In this document: piece after piece, positions 47,716 through 57,734 of the stretch | Layout of the letters: each line of letters starts with the position of its first letter | Position numbering within the stretch: position 1 is the stretch's first letter | Source of the DNA: Topomyia yanbarensis | Lineage: Eukaryota > Arthropoda > Insecta > Diptera > Culicidae | DNA length: 64,000 bases | NCBI RefSeq assembly: GCF_030247195.1 | Contig: NC_080672.1 | Coordinates: 388,013,037-388,077,036, forward strand | Direction: 5' to 3' | Program-made: the position numbers and the translations under genes | The notes under the pieces: generated by a model | What the model was told of the DNA's origin: nothing | The model's input: only the letters and a program-made list of their open reading frames with translations | The model's database searches: none

Positions 47716-48360
47716 TCTAGAGTAGAGTGGGGTAAAGTAGGCCAGTTTTCTTTGGCGAGCGATGGTATTCTTGCACTGATTTTGATAAACAACCACTCGT
47801 TGGAAAGGTTATACATCTGGCAACGCTTTGGCGATAAAGATTTTATGCCTGGCCGAATATTTTTCAAGCTAAAGTTAATAAGGCGAAAGTACTTTTTTCA
47901 ATGTATTTAAAATCTGCGGATACGATAGATCACTATAATCGAGGTTAAATAAAACAATGTATACGCCTAGAAAATCAGCGGTTCAACTTTTATTTGAAGG
48001 GTGTGAATACTGCAGATTATTTGAAAATTAATCACACAAATAATAAATGCAATCCATTGACGTCATTCAAGTAGGAAAACGAGGAAGTGGCACATGATGT
48101 GAACAATCACGAAACTGCGGAAGTAAATGTTGAAAAGACATGTATTTCAGCAGCTGCGTCTGGTTTTGTGCTTGCGAGTGACATCTTCGGTATTCTCGTC
48201 GTCGCCAGAGTGTGGAATTGAAGCTGTGCATTCCGGCACAGGGGTATGCTTAGTATCGCGACGATCATGTTTGATCTTCGGAGCAGCTTTTAAATTCCTT
48301 TTCCTTCACTTTTTCGATCATGTTTTTTTTCGATTATTTACTTCAACAATACTTTAAACT
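47716..48360 (+). mobile_element. Possible remnant of an autonomous TA-type element
   Basis: GAGTGGGGTAAAGTAGGCCA at 47721 looks like a TA-MITE end. About 230 bases further in, MYTPRKSAVQLLFEGCEYC and then (after a stop and shift) NEEVAHDVNNHETAEVNVEK read as open protein-like sequence up to about 48220. I know no firm match, and no right end was found. Transposase origin is only a guess. Confidence 0.3.
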
Positions 48361-48514
48361 ATTATATTGTTAACGCCTGCGAAATATCTGACACACTTTC
48401 ATTGATGACGGGCGCTTTCTTTTGACACGAGCACATAACATTTCGAACGGAAGCTTGAATTCTTTAGAGTCTGATCGAATACTGGCACCATCTTAAACAG
48501 ATGCAATCGCGTTC

Positions 48515-48765
48515 TGTTGGCCGTGTGGTATCCGCCGAGAATTGACCAACTGGTTTCTGTTCCCATGTCATAAGAGGAGACAAACAACATATGTGGCTGT
48601 GGTCCTTTAGCAGGTTGTTAACAGTCTATTATCTTTCTCCTGACTAAACCAGCCTAGAGACCGTGTGGCATCCGGCGGGTTGAAGTATCTCAGCCAAGAA
48701 TTGATCCACTGGGTTCCAGATCCCATGTCGTAAGAGGCGACTGAAAACAGGAGTCCTCGAATCGA
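48515..48765. repeat. Two adjacent copies of an interspersed repeat fragment
   Basis: GCCGTGTGGTATCCGCCG ... ACTGGTTTCTGTTCCCATGTC (48520-48570) is followed by a second copy, GACCGTGTGGCATCCGGCGG ... CCCATGTCGTAAGAGGCGAC (48659-48741). The second also has TCAGCCAAGAATTGATCCAC. A third fragment is at 22980-23040. Family not identified; similar sequence is frequent in culicine repeats as I recall them. Confidence 0.7.
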
Positions 48766-49425
48766 ATTGTTTCTCCATGCCGAGGACTGAATGGCTGGCA
48801 TGATACAAGTATGCCAGTCGCGCACGGAGTATCGTGGGTATTGTCCTTGCTGTGTTAAGCGAATCTTTTACACAGTGGACGCTTGTTTCTTCGCAAATCG
48901 TGAGATTCAAATGATGGTCATGTCACTAATGCCCACTTCGGGGCTCGCTATAGGCGATTATAAGCCACCGTGTTTGGCATCTTCTAGTAGCTGTACAATA
49001 CCCGATCAGAACGAAATAACTATAACAGAAAGCAATTTTCGTAACTTATTGTGTTTTAAGTTAGGTCTCGTAAGCAGTTAAAATAACAGAAAATTATAAC
49101 AAGTATCAATGCGAGATATTGTTTTGAAAAAACAAAATGGCATGACAAATCCACGCTGAATTCCGTCGTGCATGTAAACTTGTGAATAGTACTATCGACG
49201 CATATCTTTTATCCGACCTCAAACTCGTGATATTTGTGTTCTCACAGTTAATGTGACTGTTGATAACATAAACATGACCTTCTGATGATTTCAAAAGGGT
49301 TGTATACTGTGGTAGAAATGGGTTTCCACTCATAATGGGCAGTGATGGAAATACCCATCACATGATTTGAGGCAGCTCAGATATAAATTTGAGAGGCTTC
49401 GAATTGATGGACTGTTCAAGCAGCA

Positions 49426-49499
49426 CAAATTTGCATATACTTAATCACCCAACATTTGTGGCTCAAATTTGCATATCATAAATCACCCAACATTTGCAC
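49426..49499 (+). repeat. 37-bp tandem duplication inside the LINE fragment
   Basis: AAATTTGCATAT(A/C)(C/A)TTAATCACCC-type sequence ending in CACCCAACATTTG is present twice in a row, and shifts the reading frame of the endonuclease. Confidence 0.8.
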
Positions 49500-49603
49500 G
49501 ATCTGGGGTGTTAGATGTAACTCTCTGCTTTGACTGTATTACGCATGAGTTGGCACACTGGCTCGTATCCAACGAGCTCGAACCGTCGTTATCTGATCAT
49601 AAG

Positions 49604-49766
49604 CTAACTGGAAGAACGACCATTTTGTTTTTAACAGATGGAGATGGCTTTTGGTCACGGTTTTAGCGAATATTATTATGTTTTGCCTATCGCCTACATT
49701 TCAAAGGTCTAGGCGCTAGAGAAAATAAAATAATATTTGCTAAAACCGTGACCAAAAGCCATCTCC
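49604..49766. mobile_element. 163-bp hairpin insertion with 13-bp target duplication
   Basis: ATCTGATCATAAG lies on both sides (49591-49603 and 49767-49779). The insertion contains a hairpin: 49635-49675 mirrors 49729-49771 with few mismatches (CAGATGGAGATGGCTTTTGG and so on). The right arm runs into the duplicated target. Removing the insertion and one 13-bp copy restores an open LINE reading frame. A 13-bp duplication is longer than DNA transposons usually make and suggests retro-insertion or break repair of a palindromic sequence. Confidence 0.8.
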
Positions 49767-49800
49767 ATCTGATCATAAGTACATCATCTTTGATCATTTG

Positions 49801-50929
49801 AACGCCTAGATGTAGCAGCCTCTTGCGGTTCTAGTATGTGATAATTCGATTTTTAATAAGTGATAGAAAAAAATGGATTTAATTGTGTGGACTTTGTTAG
49901 ATTGTAAATTCCCACTCGTTTTGATGAAACCGATGATCCGTGTAGATCGTTTTTGGATTTTCGGGGAATCGAAAATTGAGTCACTTTCCACAACATCAGG
50001 TGTGAATACTGGTAGTTGCGAGAAACGTGCTCCTTCTAAATCTTTAAAAATGAAAACAAATTGATAAAAATCAAAGAAACGAAGGACAACCGCAGAAATG
50101 CTTTCTTCAACAATGCATCGGCTCGTTGTATAGAGTCTCAATACTTATCGAGTGCAAGCAAGGTTGGAGAAAGGTCACTTTTCGTTTGCACTGAAGGATG
50201 ATCTGTTAAAAGATTTTAACGGGTGTTTCCTTTCAATCCTTCCTAAATCATTCATCCCGAGTTTTAGTGAGTTTGACTAGGTATGGTATGGTTTGGTTCT
50301 CTCCGGATAACGAACAAAGCTGTACCTGGTTGAAATAGAAATTGGAGGAGATAAGTGAGAAGGCAGGGGACTTCCGTTTTATTGTCGAACCATATAGCCT
50401 TCACTAGAATAAGGTATTCTTTCACCTTAAATAATGCCCTATTTGACCTCATGCTAATCTACTAGAAGAGCCTAGAATTTAACGATATCCATGATTTTAG
50501 GAGGTTAACCGCGTTTTTCGTAATTTCGTTGGATTATATCATGATAGTTTATTCGTGAGAGTTTACTATCGATATTTCTTTTTAGAGCATATTATCTAAA
50601 TTTATCATGCGGAGTAATTCTATACACAGTCTTATCATGATTTTCGTAACTTCTTTTCGCGTTGTTTTCATCTATTATTCTTCAGCTTACTATAGGATTT
50701 TTATGGCGAAGAAACGTAACAACATGAGAGCTTGCCCGATCGGTGGTATTTTATGCACTATGCCATACTTCCCCCTAAGGAGAAAAAATTGGGTAAACAC
50801 AAAAATTTCTCTCTATGACATACATTTTTGGTGAAACCACTCTTTGTACGTTAGGGGCACAACTCCAAATTTAACAAAGCCATGGGTGCGTTTCGACTTC
50901 GTCTCATCAGAAACCGACACTATCTTATT
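49801..50929. other. No gene seen
   Basis: A pair of overlapping frames on opposite strands near 49806-50141 has no motif. The block CGTTTCGACTTCGTCTCATC at 50889 matches one inside the hAT element (29788), so it is part of an interspersed repeat. Confidence 0.45.
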
Positions 50930-51372
50930 GTCGGAATAGATTAGCGTCAAGCCAAATCAATTCAACAAATGATAAATCTATCATAAATTCTCGGCAGTCG
51001 GCTGCCCAGAGCAATAAATACATGATAGGACTGACAGTTGCATGGATCTTACTTATCTAGATGAATCTAGATCTGTGGAACTCTTTACCCCTTCCTACTA
51101 ATAAAAATCCGTTCCCGTGGCAAACGTGGAGTTAGAGAGACATACACGGTCTCCATAGCAACGTTTGTTACACAAACATTGTTTTCCTTCCCCGATGGCT
51201 GTAAGGACGTGACCGGTGCCGTTGTTGGCATTTCAAAATTTAGAACTCTCGGAACGTGCACATTGATAATGGATAGCTGTTCTCAAGCCCCATTCGTTGA
51301 TTCTGTGTTCAATTTCGCTTATTCTGGTTAATTACGGAGTAACAACTACGAATTGTACGCTCATCGTGCTCA
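50930..51372 (+). repeat. Dispersed repeat, copy B (unsplit)
   Basis: This is the inverse of the sequence around the two elements at 3425-5827. Where copy A has TA-element-TA-element-TA, this copy has a single TA at 51143-51144 within GACATACACGG. It therefore serves as the unfilled site for both insertions. Confidence 0.85.
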
Positions 51373-53435
51373 TTTTTTGATGGAATTAAATATATCACTT
51401 CTTTGGTTCTTTTTTGGAAAACCCTGGTTTATAATGGGTTAAGCCAACCTTCTCATTTAAATATAATTCAACTGGTAATACGAAATATGATCTGCCCTTC
51501 CAACTTTCATTTTCCACCATTATATATTGAAATTAAATATTTTCTTAAAACAATCCCTCCCAAAGCAAATATCTGGCTACGCAACCGACTTTAATGAATT
51601 GCGTGCCGTGGCTGCTTCATCCAAGTTCGAAGCAGGCTAAACGATTCTGTGTTTCACCTCGAGTCATCCCAAAGCTCACCTTACGTTCAAATGTACCAGA
51701 GTTGTAGAGTGTACGAATATTCACCCGCTCAATAGCGGGACAACTACAGCAAAAAAAAAGCGAACAAGTTGAACCACGGCACACGACCACCGTCAATTTG
51801 CATTTTTATTTCATTTGTCACACTTGCCTGCACAGTTCGCGGAACTCTATTCACGCCGGAAAGCTTTGTCATGCCGTTCGCGACGGAACGGCACGGTAGG
51901 AAAGGCCTCCCAATAGAATAATCTCACCACAGGTTTTTTGTTGGTTTTTTTTTCTTTCCAACAGGACATTCAGGTGCAGAACCTGCGGCTGTGAAGATTG
52001 TACGAACCACTACGGAAGCCCGGAAATGCCGGCGGAGAGTTTTCCATTATGAAGTTCGCCGCGTAATATACTAAGAAATGTTTGTCATCCTTTTTGATTG
52101 AGTAATATTGTTGCCGCTTTAGAGCGGAAATGGGCCATCCAGGAAGAAAGCTCATGATAACATTCAAATTAGGTCCAACAGTCTCTTTTTCCCGGTGTCA
52201 ATTACGATTCGACTGACTTCGATAGTGTATCAATTATCGTGAGCTATGTTCAGCCTCAACGTCAGCCTGTTGCAGGTCTCACATCATTGCGACGTGATAG
52301 TCTTCCTTTCCCGCTGCTCTGCGAAATTGAATCGCAGAAAACTAATATTGGAATCACGTACACCATTTGAATAATGAGTGAGGTACCGAGGTTAGGATAC
52401 TAGTAATTTCATACCACACCATCCTATTCCCTCCTGATGATGCATCCCGCTCGGTTGCATCGCCGTGAACTGGTGGTAGCGAGCGAAAGAAAGAAGGCCA
52501 TCTGCATAACGAAAATGGCCATCGGAAACGGAACACGCTTCGTATTCCGTATCTGCCTGGCTGGCTGCTATAGCTGCTATGGCTGCTGCTGCTGCCACTG
52601 CCACTGCATTGAGAAGGTTTAATAGACAGAAACGAACCGTAGAAAGGAGACCATCGAGACGAGTAGAATGGAAATTATAATGGATGTAATTTATGGGATA
52701 TCTTTCCTAGCGTGCTGGCAGTATCTTTTAGAATTTTTTCTCGCTTGCTGGAAACTAGAAAAATTGCTTCAGTTGCTTGTCGGTGTAGGTGCAGACCTGA
52801 CTGGGGAACTTTTTTTTGTCGAGGTTGTACTAGGTTCACTGCGGGGTGTCAAGAGCTTAGTTTAGCGTCCGGACAGACTATAGGATGGCTGCTGAAGAGA
52901 AGACGAATAGAATTTGGGAAAATTTGAACTGATTTGAAAATTAGTATGATTGTGTTTAGTTTGTCAAAATGGAATTCATTCGAATTTGTTATCACTTGTC
53001 GGTTTATATTTGGTGAAAAGAAAATAGTTATTTAATGACATGGAAAAAATCTGAGATTATCTCAGAATTACTGAAGCTTTATCTAATTTGATCTTTCAAA
53101 GAAAGGTTGAGGAGCCGGTTGTGACTAAGCAGAAACTTCAAAAGAACATTGAAATTACTTTTTATATTTAAAACCGCTTCAACCACTATAGGAACACATG
53201 GTCAAGGTTCCTGTTGGTTTGTGAAATCGTGTGATAATTGTGGTATGAACTCAGCCATTCAGCGAAGTTGTGTGAGGCACCCAGCCTTTTTATCCTCGTT
53301 AGTAAAAGAGAGTGATCGACGCGGTCGATGGTGTTTCTTGGTGTCCTTTCTTATTACAGAACTGGTACATAGGAAACTGTCTTAAATGCTTGCATAGCGT
53401 GGTTTGTCCAGGTGTGAGGAAGAACGGAATAGGTT
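51373..53435. other. Unique-looking sequence, no gene I can support
   Basis: Composition is more balanced from 51600 to 52930. A (CTG/GCT)n-like run at 52563-52602 gives an alanine-rich minus-strand frame (MAVAAAAAIAAIAASQ) with no further support. No transposon ends were seen. Confidence 0.45.
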
Positions 53436-53439
53436 ATCG

Positions 53440-53660
53440 ACATGCATCGTTACCGCATCATTCGTAATTGGGTTTGTAGCACCAGATCGTGTAGTAGCAT
53501 CCCTATTTTGTCATCTTCCATGTACACAGGAATCTTGATGCCAACGCTGTAACTGTCAACCAGGTTATTCTGAAAAAACGAAACGCTGCTTGGAATAATG
53601 ATATCGGTACTGAATGACGTAGATGATGGAACTGGATGTAATCCTATGGGCCAATTTCTT
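53440..53660 (-). pseudogene. Decayed coding repeat of unknown identity, copy 3
   Basis: The minus strand reads NNLVDSYSVGIKIPVYMEDD, close to NNLQHDVSYGN...KIPIYMDNE at 46622-46924. The DNA upstream is also alike (CCAGTTCCATC and CGTCATTCAGTACCGAT against CAGTTCCATATC and CGTGATTCGGTACTGAT). Frames shift several times, so this copy is dead. Confidence 0.5.
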
Positions 53661-53730
53661 CACTTTCGCTTAACTTTTAAACTAGGATTAAAGCACCGGC
53701 AAACCTGGTTCAAAAGTTAAGCGAGTGTGA
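53650..53730. repeat. Short palindrome, about 80 bp
   Basis: TTCTTCACTTTCGCTTAACT and on to CTAGG is mirrored, with few mismatches, by CCTGG ... AAGTTAAGCGAGTGTGAAGG. Possibly the smallest form of a palindromic MITE. Confidence 0.65.
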
Positions 53731-54868
53731 AGGAATCTGACCTAAGCTAGATATTCATCGCCTATAAAACTTCCATCTCGCGAATACTGGATCGAGTAGT
53801 ACAAAATTAAAAGTCCACTACCACGATAAAGAGACAAAGCAAAACCTATTCATCAGTTTTACTCTGGTTAAGTTGCAGGAGGCAAACAAAAGAATTTTTT
53901 TTGCGCACAATAGCTAGTTGCGTGCTCTAAATCTGACGGATACTCAATATCATCTGTATTTATTTATGTTTGTTGTTTACATTGTTCCGGATTATCGAGG
54001 GTGTATCGAGAGAGATATTTGGTGAGTACTCTTTTTAGAGACAGATGATAAGCTATCAAATTATAATTACGAGTGCGAGAAATGTTAAATCGAATGAATA
54101 TTCAACTTTTCAAGGAAAGTATGGTCGAACCTCATTCCTATCCTTAAAATTGTAAGTGCCTAGCCACCGGGAAACAATGGTTCTGTTTATTCGTTGTTTA
54201 TTAAGGTTTTGATCTCATTTGTCTACTACAAGGATTCTGCTTACACGGAAAAAACCGTGAATGAAGTGTCACGAATTCTGGAACACGGTTTCCGCCATGT
54301 CATTACCAAATCGATTTTCTGTAGGTGAATTATTACACATCTTTATGAAAAATTTTCATAAAACTCAAGTTTGACTTATAATGTTAATCATAGATATAGG
54401 AACATTAGTTCATAAAATGAAAACAGTCTGAATACTTTCTCGTGAACTATTTAACGAAACTTGGAATTTTTTTTATGACTTCCATTCAATCCTCGTGAAC
54501 TAATTCATGATTCCCGATATTTAGTCACGATCAAATATCCGTGCTCGAGAAATAGTTCACAAAGCCATCACATATTATTCACATGTTCGTGAACTGGTTT
54601 ATAATTCCTAGTATAATAGCCACGATTTACCATTCGGGCACGTGAAATAGTTCACAAAATCATGAAATATTCGTGAACTAGCTCATGATTTCTAGTACTT
54701 GACTTATGATCTATCCTGCGTGCTTGTGATATTTAGAAGATACCCCTAATCATTTTCAATTTCATGCAACATGGTCATGAAATTTTCATGCGAACTGTTT
54801 CACAAAATCTGGAATTTTACTTGTAAAATCATGTATGTTTCATGCACTATTCCATGAAATGTCATATA

Positions 54869-55183
54869 GGGTAAAATGCCTATTTTCACCATACTAAGGA
54901 GGGTGCCACACTATTTCATTAATTACTCGGCGTACAATCAATGGAACGCGTACAATTTGGCATCAACAGCTTTGCTTCGTTGTTAGGAACCAAGATAACA
55001 CAAATGCGCTGAAACCGGTGAAATTCTCGTGTTTGAGCGCAATGAAAACTTGAATCGAGTGCCCCTATTTTTGCGCTACCATTTGACTCAATGGTTTGAA
55101 CAAAGATGGCAGACGCTGCTCTAACCAACGGTTCAAGTAGGTAGGGTGATAAAAGAAACATGACGAAAATAGGTTCATCACCC
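54869..55183. mobile_element. TA-type MITE, 315 bp (second of two copies)
   Basis: Ends and interior correspond to 38051-38356. TA flanks it at 54867-54868 and 55184-55185. The homologous CGTGA-rich repeat at about 8775-8810 lacks it: there CCATGAAAGTTCTATCCAGC runs on without a break. Confidence 0.88.
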
Positions 55184-55951
55184 TATGTCCAGCTGCTAGC
55201 GACCAGTAATAGGTGCGATCAGCAGATGTAAGAAAACTAGTTCAGTGTGACGTTTCGACAGAAAAAGAAAACTGCCTTAACCCTTAAAAATACATTATAT
55301 AGCCCTGAATAGTGTTCGTGATATAGTTCACAAGATATCGCTAAGCAGTCAAACTTTTATGTTCCTGTTCATATTGTCATATTACTCCGAGTACAAAAAC
55401 CGATACTAACCAAAAAATAACAGATCGCAATAAGGCGAAATTACGAATATCACAATAAAACTGCCGATGTTATGAACATGAGTCAAATCACCCCACATGT
55501 CAAATTCGCTCTAGAATAAAATAACAAGGTAATGTCCAAATAAATTACGAAAATCGTGACTAAGATCCAAAAATCAAGAATGTAAATCACATTACTCGCG
55601 ACAAAATATCAAAAATCGTGCCCAAGATCCTGAAAATCGTGACTAAAATCCTAAAATCATGAATATAAATCACATTACTCGTGTTTGAAATATCAAAAAC
55701 CGTGACTAAGATTCTGAATTCTCGAGCCTAAATCACTCTATTCGTGACTAAAAGATCACGACAACGTAAATAGAAATTACGAAAATCGTGACTAAGTTCC
55801 TTAAATCTTGAATCACATTGTTCTTCATTAAAATATCAAAAATCGTGAAGAAGATCCTGAAATCATGAACATGGATCACTCTAGTCTTAATTAAAATATC
55901 ACGATAATGTGAATAGAAATCTCGAAAACCGCGATTAACATCCTACAATCA

Positions 55952-56115
55952 GGGGTGGGCGTAGCGTATTTGGTAAATCGATTGCCTTGTACTCAGCGCA
56001 CCTGGGTTCGAGTCCCGACCCCGCATATAGGGTTGGAAATTTTTCATAAGAGATTGTTCTAACTCGAAGAGGCGAATGACCTTAAGGTTAAAACCTCTAT
56101 AATCGAAATAAAAAA
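55952..56115 (+). mobile_element. tRNA-derived SINE (Feilai-like), 164 bp
   Basis: It starts GGGGTGGGCGTAGCGTATTT. A box A-like TAGCGTATTTGG lies at 55962-55973 and a perfect box B, GGTTCGAGTCC, at 56005-56015; these are the internal RNA polymerase III promoter. A non-tRNA body follows (GAAGAGGCGAATGACCTTAA) and the 3' end is AATCGAAATAAAAAA. ATCCTACAATCA flanks both sides (55940-55951 and 56116-56127), a 12-bp duplication from LINE-driven target-primed insertion. The duplication is perfect, so the copy is fairly young. A tRNA gene proper is excluded because the cloverleaf is not complete. Confidence 0.95.
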
Positions 56116-56480
56116 ATCCTACAATCACGAACATAAATCACACTTCTTTGACAGAGACATCCTACAGTTAACTCATGAATAAAATATCGCGATAACTTGA
56201 TGAGATATCACAAATATCGCGGATAAGCTCCTGCAATCCTGAACTTTAACGTTTAACTGTCGGCTTGTACTCCCAATTTATGAACAAGATTTACAACAAA
56301 AACTCAACATGTTCAAGGAACAATCACAGCAACTCTACCAAACATTTGAATGTATCGCCGATACGAGGATTATTATTCATAATTTCAGGAGCTTGGTCAC
56401 GGTTTTCGTAAATCGTTCAGTTTATGAAATCGTGATCTCTTTTTTATGAATTTATGAACGGATTTTTTACCGCGTAACTA

Positions 56481-57730
56481 GTTTAGACAAAGGAGTTCTC
56501 AGTTTCACTTCTGTCATGCAACGATAAAGTTACGGAGCTAGACAGAATTCAACTCATAAGATTTTTGCGCCTATCTTTCGTCACTTTCACTTTCAAATCG
56601 GAACTAAAAACTACTGTAACATTTTGGAAACATGATTCGAGTTACTAGCACAAACCTATTTGGAGAATTAATTTACTATGGGCAGATTCACCCTGGAGAG
56701 AAAATACTGATTAAAACCATTTTTTAAATTTATGAAGAGCACACTACTGAAATAAATTAGGATTTTGGGTTTTGACTGCATCCCATCAGTAGGATAACAG
56801 ACCAGCCTGACTGGACACTAAATTCAAAAATTCCTATGTCTTGTGTGACTGCCTGGAAAAATCGGGATTAGAAACAAAGCATCGCCAAAAATTAGTGCCC
56901 GAAAACTTTACAAGTAGTTGTTCACTGAATCGTATTGCATTGTGATGGGTCACGAAACTTTCGCAAAGGTCGATTTCCATCACTGCCCTGGACAAGAATA
57001 TTAGTCGTTTCCAAAGCTTGTCCGAATAAAAAAATGTCGAAAATGGTAAAAAAATTTCTGATCTGACCAGTGATTGCTGAATGTGGTGAAAATAATGCTA
57101 CTAAAATCACTTCTGGAACAATAAAAGGTGGGGGTTGTCAAAAAATGAACAACAAATCTGGTTTGACCTTATGCGCCGTCTTGCCACTCAGCTTGAAATG
57201 GGATGAATTCGAGTCTAACATCTGTAGTATTACGCCGCAAGAAATGAAGCCGCAACACTTGCCGGATTGAAATGAAAATATTTGACCAATTAATTCGTTA
57301 GCATTCCAAAATTATCTAAAATGAGCCCAAGTTGAAGCGAGGATGAGGGAAATTAAAACTTATTAGTAGTTCTACAGCTCCTGAAGCATTCTGGAGGATC
57401 TGATAAAAGGCAACATTTTAGACAACAATTTTGTATGTGGCAGAATAGGTCCAGTCGTAATATTACTAAATACTGTGAATACCCCTCCCCCTCCCCCTAG
57501 CTTCGTCTGTAGATAGAGATGCTATCTGGGCTTCAAAACAAAAGAAATCGTACGTGTCCTGAATATAACGATGTTCCGTCAATCCTACTTCTACAGCAAG
57601 CAACGCACGAAACCGTGAGAAACTAAAGGTGGGTTGCCCGCTTAAAATCTTCACAGTAATAGCTGTTTTTAAAAGTGACAAAGATTCTATTTACTACTAG
57701 CAGAATGTTTAATAAAAGAGTTAATATTCA
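56481..57730. other. No gene seen
   Basis: No element ends or coding motifs. A C-rich run (CCCTCCCCCTCCCCCTAG) lies at 57483-57500. Confidence 0.45.
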
Positions 57731-57734
57731 ATCC

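Larger units (their letters stand above)
49240..49800 (+). pseudogene. LINE endonuclease fragment, broken by a duplication and a hairpin insertion
   Basis: The plus strand reads PLIMGSDGNTHH (49325-49360, matching the G-D/N-H motif of LINE endonucleases), then GSSDIN and NLHILNHPTF, then, after a 37-bp tandem duplication that repeats HIINHPTF, GVLDVTLC and finally SLSDHK, the closing SDH motif. At SDH the reading is cut by a 163-bp insertion (49604-49766) and resumes exactly in register as SDHKYIIFD. Both ends of the LINE copy are lost. The pattern fits R1/LOA-type elements with apurinic-type endonuclease. Confidence 0.85.
54241..56480. repeat. CGTGA-rich dispersed repeat, copy 2, with two younger insertions
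   Basis: It shows the same vocabulary and order as 8035-9299 but is longer. It begins TTACACGGAAAAAACCGTGA, and its right end GATTTTTTACCGCGTAA is a loose mirror of that, so these may be the element's true ends (about 2.2 kb). It has been entered by a TA-type MITE (54869-55183) and a SINE (55952-56115). No coding capacity. Confidence 0.7.

Noticed and set aside
52392..52604. Alanine-rich minus-strand frame as a gene
   Set aside because: It is explained by a GCT/CTG-type short repeat at 52563-52602.
55952..56030. A tRNA gene
   Set aside because: Box A and box B are present, but the acceptor and anticodon stems do not close, a non-tRNA tail follows, and target duplications flank the whole unit; it is a SINE.
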